This document shows, one piece after another, positions 56,701-64,000 of a DNA stretch of 64,000 bases. Source of the DNA: Calonectria ilicicola. Taxonomy: Eukaryota > Ascomycota > Sordariomycetes > Hypocreales > Nectriaceae. Numbering within the stretch: position 1 is the first letter of the stretch; each line of letters opens with the position of its first letter. The position numbers and the translations under genes were made by a program. The stretch lies in assembly GCA_020809705.1 (NCBI GenBank), contig CP085829.1, positions 1,922,001 to 1,986,000 of the forward strand, given 5' to 3'. The notes beneath the pieces are model-generated. The model saw only the letters and a program-made list of their open reading frames with translations, had not been told where the DNA came from and did not search any database.

Positions 56701-57055
56701 ATTAGCGCCAATGCTCATTCCGCCGCAGCGAGCGTAGAGACGTGATCATAGCAGACCATTGGAGCTTAGGGAATACTTACTGGACCTCGTCAAAGACAAC
56801 ACTGGTGGGCTGGAAAATCTTAAAGATACGGACAACAGTAGCAACGGCAGTGAGTGCAAAAGCTACCCAATAGTCGGAGAGGGGCAGGAGGAAAACATCA
56901 TTGTCCTCGACGCCATCAGACTTGTAGGAAGTGTTCTTCTTCTTGCCAGACTTGGCCTTGGGCTTGGAGACAGACTGCTGTTGTTCTTGTGGTTGTTGCG
57001 GCGGTTGCGCCTTAATGGGCGGCTGGGGACTTTTGCCCCGCGCAGACCGTGCCAT
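53734..57055 (-). CDS. pmt1: Protein O-mannosyltransferase, PMT1 family
   Basis: A 963-residue ER membrane enzyme in five exons (56781-57055, 56394-56683, 56016-56299, 54487-55953, 53734-54309). It transfers mannose from dolichyl-phosphate mannose to Ser/Thr of secretory proteins in the ER lumen. The lumenal Phe-Asp-Glu-Val-His-Phe-Gly loop, with the catalytic Asp-Glu pair, is rebuilt across the first intron. Three MIR repeats carry Leu-His-Ser-His, Leu-His-Ser-His-Asp-Val-Arg-Pro-Pro and Leu-Phe-Ser-His. Several transmembrane helices flank them, and a conserved Trp-rich segment ends with Phe-Pro-Phe-Tyr-Leu-Met-Gln-Arg-Gln-Leu-Phe-Leu-His-His-Tyr. The long acidic Lys/Glu/Pro-rich cytosolic tail with a Tyr-Arg-Asp-Gln-Asp-Gly motif marks the PMT1 subfamily. 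The last intron (177 bp) is longer than the others (62-97 bp). It is transcribed away from the SF3A1 gene. Confidence 0.93.
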
Positions 57056-59111
57056 GGCGACGGGATCACTCGATTCGATTCGAACGGGACGGGTTCGCGT
57101 CGCAACGAGTTTCGTATGGGTGAATGGGGGGTGGAGTCTCTTAAAGTCGCTGGTGTTCGGGATGCGACAGTCGAACGCGTATGATCGGCGGAGGTGGATT
57201 CAAATGAGAGTAAGAATTGTAAGTTGGCAGGAGATTAAACAATCCTCATCGGTGGCTGAGGAAAGAAAGTAAAAAAGAAAAGAAAAGAAAAAGAATAGTA
57301 TGTAGAAAAGACCAAGCCCCAAAGAAAAGGGAGGTCAATGGTAGCCTCCCAGGATGCAGGGGGAGAGGCGATGGCTTGACCGAGGGGAAGATGGAGGATC
57401 GCTTCGATCGTAGCCTTGGGGATTGAGGAGGAGAGGAGGAGATGGAAAAGAAGCAGATAAAAGGAGAGAGTCTAAAGTTGGAAATAGATGGAGACGAGAC
57501 GACGGGAGGGAAGAAAATCAGGGGATCTCTGTAACTCGCGTTCCCAGGAAATGTAGCTACAGTGGCCTTTTCTGGCCAGCTAAGCCCACCCTGGAACTCA
57601 CTGAAGACGACGTCGTCCCCAACTAGAGGAAGCACCCCCTGGTCAGACACGAGGCCGGACCTATGAGAACCCCCCAAAGCCCACTAACAGAGGGCCTAGC
57701 CGTCCTGGAACACGACCCGATCCACTGAACATCGCAGCGGTCTGTCCCCCTGTCAAAAGATCTGACGGCAGCTTATCTTTTTTGGGGGATGAGGAATGGT
57801 TGAAACAAAACAGCTCATGGCTTTGGCTTTCTGTAGTGACGTTTTTATTTTAATTTTCGGTTTTGTTCCTTTGCATTCATCCAATGGCTGCTGCAGGCGG
57901 AGTATACTTCTTTTTTTTTCTTCTTCGGAATGCCTCCCTTGATAAAAAATCACAGGCCGGAAATAGGTGCCCGCCAAGGTAAGCTTCCCGCCGCCAGAAA
58001 ACGAGCTGTTGCGCGTCAAATCGTACAGTACCTGGAGTACGTTTGCTCGCACTTACGTGCTACGTTGCAAAACCAGAGGTGCCTCTGCCACTGCAGGTAC
58101 CTCCCTGCCCCATCCCTGCTTTAGCGGTGCTTCAGCCGCAGCAGGGGTCATTTATCTGTCGCGGCCTCCACAATGCTAATAGTTCCAGAGTCTTTGACAT
58201 GTGCGCAGTACCACTTTCAACCGACCAACAGAGTGGAAGCAAGCCCCTATTTGAACTGGCGGCTGGAGCAATTGAGCCAACACATGGCTAAGTCTCTTTA
58301 GTCCGCTATTGTGGGGCTGGAATTGATCTAGACCCTGAATATTGCTTCGAAGCTCTCTGGTGCTTTAGTTTAGCTCAGGTCCAAAAGCCAGATCCCAGCA
58401 ATTCGGACTATCGTCAAACTACAAGCAGCTAACCAGAAAGAAAAAGAAAAAGCAGACTGCCAAGTAATCAAAAACAGAACCGCAATAAATTGAAAATTGC
58501 AACAGGATTCCAATGAAAGAAATTTCTCTCCCACTCTTTGCTTGTCTTTTTTTTCCCGAAGTTATTTATGATCGATTACAACAGCATAGCTCCCATCGGC
58601 CACCTTGTCATGATGGAGTACTTGCTAAAAACGAAACAGATCGCCATCGGCGCATGAGGATCCCCTACGTAGTCGAGTCTTAGATTCTGCAGCCAGGCTC
58701 TGCTACTTATATTGCTGCAGTCAACGGTTCATTTTCTTTGCGCATACTATCCAGCCTTGTTTCTCGTCCTTTCTCTCGCCTGGTGTTGAAATTTGGCCCT
58801 GCTTGAGTACAGCATCGTCACCAACGCCAAAGACAGAAACATAGCACACAGGAATTCAAGCAGTAGAAATACCTATCTAGGTATTCAGAATAAATTCATT
58901 TAATTTGAAACGAAAATCCAAGAATCATGCCTTTTTTTTCGACTCTTGTTGCCAAGGTACGAACGAGTGAGCTCACTGGCCCGGATAAAGTATTTCTCCG
59001 AAAACTCGTCGCGTTTGGCATCCATCTTGAAATTTCCCAGCACTGTCCAAGATGGGCGTTTAGTCAATTCTTTGCGCAACGACGCATCATTTCCATACAG
59101 ACGTGTTAGCC
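57056..59111. promoter_or_regulatory. Divergent promoter region of pmt1 and SF3A1
   Basis: About 2.1 kb between genes running apart. It contains purine-rich stretches near 57240-57520 (minus-strand CT-rich leader of pmt1). No coding exon is supported. Confidence 0.4.
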
Positions 59112-60771
59112 ATGGCGTCGGCCGCGACAAACGGCGAAGTCGCCCTCGACGAGCTTAAGCCCCCCACCGGTATCGTCCTCCCCCCTCGTGAGATCCGAAA
59201 TGTTCTCGAGAAGACAGCAGGCTACGTCGCGCGAAACGGCATCGTGTTCGAGGACCGCATCCGCGACAAAGAGCGCCAGAACCCAAAGTTCAGTTTTTTG
59301 AACCCCAGCGACGCTTATCACCCTTACTACGAATGGCGTCTCGATGAAATCAAGGCTGGTCGCGGCACCGCCATCGCTGCTGGTCGCACTGGCGAAGCCG
59401 CTCCAGCTCCCCCAAAACCCCAAGGTCCGCCCAAGCCTCCCGATTTTCAGTTTTCGGCGCGTATGCCGAGAATCAACCAAAAGGATCTGGACGTCATTCG
59501 ACTCGCTGCTCTGTTCGTCGCCAAGAATGGGCGCCAGTTCATGACCCAACTCGCACAGCGCGAAGCTGGAAACCCCCAATTCCAATTTCTCATCCCTAAC
59601 CACACGTTTCATAATTTCTTCCAACACATTGTCGATCAATACACCACCCTCTTGAGGGCAAGTGGTCTTGGAGGCGAAGGCGGAAAAATTCAAGAGGAGC
59701 GAATGGCAGAGTTGGAAACCAACATCAAGGACAAATTCGTTGTTCTGAACCGAGCCAAGCAGCGAGCCGAGTACACCAAATACCAAGAAACTGAGCGACA
59801 GAAGAAGGAAGAAGAGGAAGAGAAGGAAAAGGCAGAATTTGAGCAGATTGACTGGGGTGACTTTGTCGTTGTCGAGACCATTACATTTAACGATTCCGAC
59901 GAGCAAGCCAACCTGCCTCCCCCAACAAGCCTGTCCGAATTGCAGTATGCTTCCCTTGAAGACCGCAACAAAGCATCGATCAGCTCCAATTTGCGTATTG
60001 AGGAAGCCATGCCTGGCGAAGAAACTAGCTACAATACGTCTCCCGCTGTCCCTCAGCCTTCTTATCCTCTCCCTGTCCATCCTGGATACACTCCCCAACA
60101 ACCAACCTACCAACCTCAAATGCCACCACCTTCACAGCCCCATGCTCCGGGCCCGCAGAACTCTCACCGATCTGTCCAGGAGGAGGAAGAGGAACGCAGG
60201 ATCCAGGAACGTGCAGAGCAGCAGGCTCGAAAACAGCAGGCTCACGCTGAGGCTCGTGGCGGTGCTGCTCCAATGAAAATTCGGGAAAACTACGTGCCTC
60301 GCGCTGCCCAGAAGGCTGCAAACAAACAGGGCACTCAAATGGCCCTATGCCCCAACTGCAAACAGCAGATTCCTATGAACGAGCTCGAGGCTCATATGAG
60401 AAGTTTGTTTAACCCTATCATCAATCATGTCATCAACGGAAACGCTAACAAGTCTTGCAGTCGAACTTTTGGACCCGAGCTGGAAAGAGCAGAAAGCAAA
60501 GGCAGACTCCCGCTACTCTGCCTCTACTCTCTCTCACGTCGATGTGGCTAATAACCTCAAGCGTCTTGCCAGCCAGAGAAGCGATGTCTTCGACCCTGTC
60601 ACTGGCCAGGCCATCTCTGAGGACGAGCTGGCACGTAGAAAGAAGGCTGCCATCAATAGCTTTGACGGCAACCCAGAAGGCAAGGGCCATGCTCAAGTCG
60701 GTCACATGCAAAGCGTCAACGTCGAGGAGCAGATTCGCGCTATTCACCAGAAGTTTGCTGACAAGAAGTGA
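59112..60771 (+). CDS. Splicing factor 3a subunit 1 (SF3A1/Prp21)
   Basis: A 533-residue protein in two exons (59112-60402, 60461-60771) with a 58-bp intron that has a CTAAC branch site. It is part of the U2 snRNP SF3a complex in the nucleus. Two SURP modules are clear: residues about 27-75 (Asn-Gly-Ile-Val-Phe-Glu to Phe-Leu-Asn-Pro) and about 130-175 (Asn-Gly-Arg-Gln-Phe-Met to Phe-Leu-Ile-Pro). A Glu/Lys-rich coiled coil follows near 210-250, then a Pro-rich segment and a Cys-Pro-Asn-Cys pair. The intron joins His-Met-Arg to Ile-Glu-Leu-Leu-Asp-Pro-x-Trp, a conserved SF3A1 junction. Yeast-like fungal proteins lack the ubiquitin-like C-terminus of the animal protein, and this one does too. 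The ATG at 59112 was chosen; the frame opens upstream only at a GTG. Confidence 0.94.
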
Positions 60772-61521
60772 AATGAGGCTGGCATCCTAACCGACAATCA
60801 TGTCTAATCCATACGGGACTTTACAGACAGGTTCCGGCAATATGTAACAAACAAACCCCGAGTCGCCCTACGCTAGGAACAGCCATGGCGAGCGATTCAA
60901 CAGGACAAGAGCGAGCTCGGAGAGGTTCTCTCCATTGCTCCGAAACCCCAGGGTATGCGGGAAAGTTGTTTGGCGTTGGTAGGCTCAGCCCAAGGTGAGG
61001 CACATCTGGCGTTTTAATTGTTGTGATTTCGGGGACTCATGTGTCTTGTTTCAGCTCAAATCTTGCGCAAAAGAGGCCAGCCTACAAGCAATGGGGAAGA
61101 TGGGAATGAGAATGAGACAAAGTTCAGGGAATGTGAGAAAGGCTTCACGGTGCCCAACAGCAATGAATCGGGTTGGAAACATGTTTGAGCCTATCTGTAA
61201 AGTGTGCCTTGTAAGAACAAAATGCGTGCTAACGCAGATGCAGCTCATGAAAATCCGGTTCTAAGTTATCCTATAGGTTTTGTAGTCTATATGCGTACAC
61301 CCACCCACCCCCCCCCATCTATGTACATCTATTAGTGTCTTAGCATGGCCTTGAGAGGACCATGATGAAATAGTAATGGGCATTAAAAAAACAAGAAAGA
61401 GAAGCGAATGTAGTTTATGTGTCCCATGCTCCCAGGATAACTGTTTGTGAGTGTGAGTGTTGGTGTGAGTGTGGATGTGTAAAGGTGTTTGAAAACAACC
61501 AAGGTCAAGAATATGTCAATA
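60772..61521. other. Convergent intergenic region with GT-rich tract
   Basis: It lies between the 3' ends of the SF3A1 gene and the F-box-like gene. A GTGTGAGTGTTGG-type repeat runs at about 61445-61480 and a C-rich block at about 61301-61316. Nothing coding is supported. Confidence 0.4.
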
Positions 61522-63938
61522 TCAGATGAATTCGGGTTGTCGTACATGATATCTCTTCGCAGGTATCATGTCAACATTACATTCCCGACATTCAGCGACA
61601 TAGTTTCCCCATTCAGAAAACCAGCCAAGCATCTAGATGAATATTAGCCCAAAAAACAAACATCTCTCTAGCCCTAGGTTTATTGCACTTACCCGAGACT
61701 CGTCTATCTGCCACGTAAAATCATGTTGTAAGGCAGGAGACGTGTTCACCGTGATGCCGACTATCCGGCTAATATCGCTCATTTTATCGTAGTCAAAGGA
61801 AATGGACTTTAGGGGTCCGCTTGCGCTGGAGTATATTTCGGAAATGGTGTCGGTCCTTGCGGGATCCCACTTCCCAAGCATGTCAATTGCGCCGTTGCGA
61901 CGGTGGACGCACATGCTGACGTAGTGGCCAAATACTCTTTGAACTTGAATACTCTGTACGTGGCGAAAAGAAGATGCCATGGCGGAATATTGTCGCCGTT
62001 CCTTTCCATCAGAGGTGCCCGTCCGGTACAGGCGCTGGCTCAGCCTGGGTTTCTCGGTCTTTGGGCTCTTGGAGGTGCGAAACGTAGCGCCAATGCTGAA
62101 CATTTGGTACGAAGTAGCACCGATGTACTGATGCATGGACATCATGTCAACGGCCAAACCAGTCACTTTTCCGCCGTCGTCGGGGGTGACCCAGGTCCAG
62201 CAAGCTCTGCGATGTACCGTCCATTCCATGGAACCGAATGTAGCTGAGCGCCCAAGGTTGGTTCTGATCTGATAGAGAGTTAGAGACAGTTTCTTGAGGT
62301 TCACCAGAGTCATGGTGAGTATGGATCGCAGCTTACCGACAGTGTACCGCCATGAGGGGGCTGAATCTTTTCGCCATCGGAGCGGTGTTCTATAGTCAGA
62401 ATGGCGACGAAGGAAATGTACTCTCCAGGTCGTAGAGGGAAATATCTCGCATCATTGCGCACAAAGCCAACCGTCCGCGTCGTCTTTCCATGCACACGTA
62501 TTCCGCGAAGGCCACCAAGATCAACAGAAACCGAGAGGCCGGTTGCGTAAGTATCGTCTTCTTCGAGTGGGAGATAACGGCAGAGGCGCCAGTCCGGAAT
62601 ATGTGGAAGGCGACCTGGTCCGTCTATTGTGTCGACAATGCGAAATCTATGGTTGGGATTTATTTCAGGTTTGATGTCCCATAACACCTTGCTTGGCCAG
62701 CGAGAAAGGTCTGCATCGCCAGGGTAGTCGAAGTCAACGCGGACCACCTTCAGATCCTAGGAGAATGTAAGTTGCGAGATCGACATGTGGGGCCACTCTA
62801 CGACCTACATCATGCACAATGTGTAAAAATCGCGGAATGTTGCGACATCGAAGCGAACCATGCCAACCTTTACTCGGATCTCCCAACCAGGGTGAAGTAG
62901 AACCGTCTTCATAGAGGAAGCGAATGGCCGAAACGCCATGTAAGCCTTGGACAAAATGCATCCCGCGGATGTTGTTTATTGTAACAGGGACTGCTATGAG
63001 CTGTTGTTGGTCTTCTTTAGGAGGGCTGAGGGCCAGGTCCACTCCGTGGATATAAGTGTTTCCAAACACTGAAATTGTAGAACCGCAGAGCCAGACTGTA
63101 GTACTGTATTGGAAGTCATCCAGTCCCCATGACAGCTTAATTGGCCGAAATAAAGCTGAGTCTTGGTCAATAAAAGGAATGAGTGATGATACGGTGTGAG
63201 ATGCAGCTAAGAGAGAGCCGACCAAAGACCCAGCAAGATGCTTTTGTATGCTCAGCCGTAACTCGGTTGGTAAGTTAGAATATCGAGCAAATAAACGAGC
63301 CAAATCTGTATCTGCGGCGGTCGGGACTGGCAAGACAGTGGATTCGAGTGATTCTTGGTTCTGGGAATCCATGGCACACGAAGGGAACATTCTCAAGGTT
63401 TGTTGGCCAAGTCGGTAGAGTGTTGTTAATGACAGCCGACGATAGATGCGGCGAGCCATTCTCCAGCAATTGACATGAACAAAAACCATGGGCATTGTCG
63501 AGTCACATGTGGGATCGAGGGAAGGGTATTTGCAGGCGGAGACAAGCCGGTTTCCGGAACCTTTGATTTCGAGGGGCAGTGGGGGATAAAAGAGGCAAAA
63601 CTGGTCGTTTCGGCGAGGATTGAGTACATGAGCGTGAACGTGGGGAGGCAGGTTGGCATCGGCGGCAGAATTCATAACTGTTCGAGGTCATTAGTAAATA
63701 AGGATTTCGTCGAGAGGGCGGTAGATTGTTGATTGGGCATCGCACGAGCAAAGACATGGGATCTCCAGTCTGGTTGATAGTCCCTCGGTAGATAACGTAT
63801 CCATGCATCGGTCCAGGGTAGGGCATCGCGACAGAGCACGCAGTGCAGCTGAACGGCAACGGTGAGTCTCGGGTGGGCTTCATTGTCAATGTCATGATAA
63901 TGTTCGGGCTTTGTGAATTCGGATACGGGAAACACCAT
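61522..63938 (-). CDS. Five-exon F-box-like protein of unknown function
   Basis: Joining five exons (63746-63938, 62809-63677, 62337-62756, 61693-62268, 61522-61632) gives 722 residues, every junction in frame. The introns are 52-68 bp and have GTAAGT- or GTAGGT-type donors apart from a weaker first one (GTGCGA). The N-terminus has a Cys-x2-Cys pair (Leu-His-Cys-Val-Leu-Cys), then a Val-Asn-Cys-Trp segment near residue 130. An F-box-like stretch (Asn-Leu-Pro-Thr-Glu-Leu-Arg-Leu) is near 200, followed by a long beta-rich C-terminal half with Trp/Tyr pairs. This order resembles fungal proteins annotated as F-box with a DUF7600-type C-terminus; I cannot confirm that. F-box proteins usually link substrates to SCF ubiquitin ligases. 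The start at 63938 is the first ATG visible; only 62 bp of window remain upstream. Confidence 0.65.
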
Positions 63939-64000
63939 CGCTGCTGTCTTGTCTTGGAGAGGGTGAGGGGGATAAGTGGACAGTGTTCCTCGCCGGATGA

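Noticed and set aside
59106..60119. Minus-strand open frame of 337 codons opposite SF3A1
   Set aside because: A shadow of the SF3A1 exon, which has clear SURP modules; the antisense product resembles nothing.

Overview
This window is from the nuclear genome of a filamentous ascomycete (Pezizomycotina). The signs are short introns (mostly about 50-100 bp) with GT...AG ends and CTAAC/CTGAC-like branch points, CT-rich leaders before start codons, and a housekeeping gene set typical of these fungi (Ssk1, Sed5, Sec2, Pmt1, SF3A1, Gna1). Gene content and style look most like Eurotiales (Aspergillus/Penicillium type), but that placement is inference. I see no tRNA, rRNA, CRISPR array or intact transposon.

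Layout. 0.5-6.1 kb: an uncertain small gene, a four-helix MARVEL membrane protein, and a 63-residue Cys/His mini-protein split over three exons. 7-15.2 kb: a tyrosine/serine-type phosphatase, a mitoribosomal Bot1/mS45-type protein, the HOG-pathway response regulator Ssk1, and a CCDC97-like protein divergent from it. 15.8-22.1 kb: an intronless cytosolic GH43 glycosidase, a 1130-residue class 3 lipase, and glucosamine-6-phosphate N-acetyltransferase. 23.3-28.9 kb: three adjacent oxidoreductases of three unrelated superfamilies (KduD-like SDR, zinc polyol dehydrogenase, aldo-keto reductase), which look like a small sugar/polyol/sugar-acid module. 28.9-32.9 kb: a gene-poor stretch. 32.9-45.5 kb: the Golgi syntaxin Sed5, then two very long disordered ORFs that may be one gene of about 2776 codons. 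49.1-60.8 kb: the Rab GEF Sec2, the ER mannosyltransferase Pmt1 and the splicing factor SF3A1. 61.5-63.9 kb: a five-exon F-box-like protein of unknown function.

How the genes relate. Sed5, Sec2 and Pmt1 all serve the secretory pathway. Gna1 (UDP-GlcNAc synthesis) and Pmt1 feed wall and glycoprotein synthesis. Ssk1 controls the osmotic stress MAPK pathway, whose output in fungi includes glycerol metabolism, which makes the nearby glycerol-dehydrogenase-like aldo-keto reductase a plausible though unproven functional neighbour. The GH43 promoter has three GGNTAAA motifs of the XlnR type.

Most coordinates given for spliced genes were derived by hand from splice signals, reading-frame continuity and conserved motifs. 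Several apparent ORF starts are GTG or TTG, and I replaced them with the first supported ATG.
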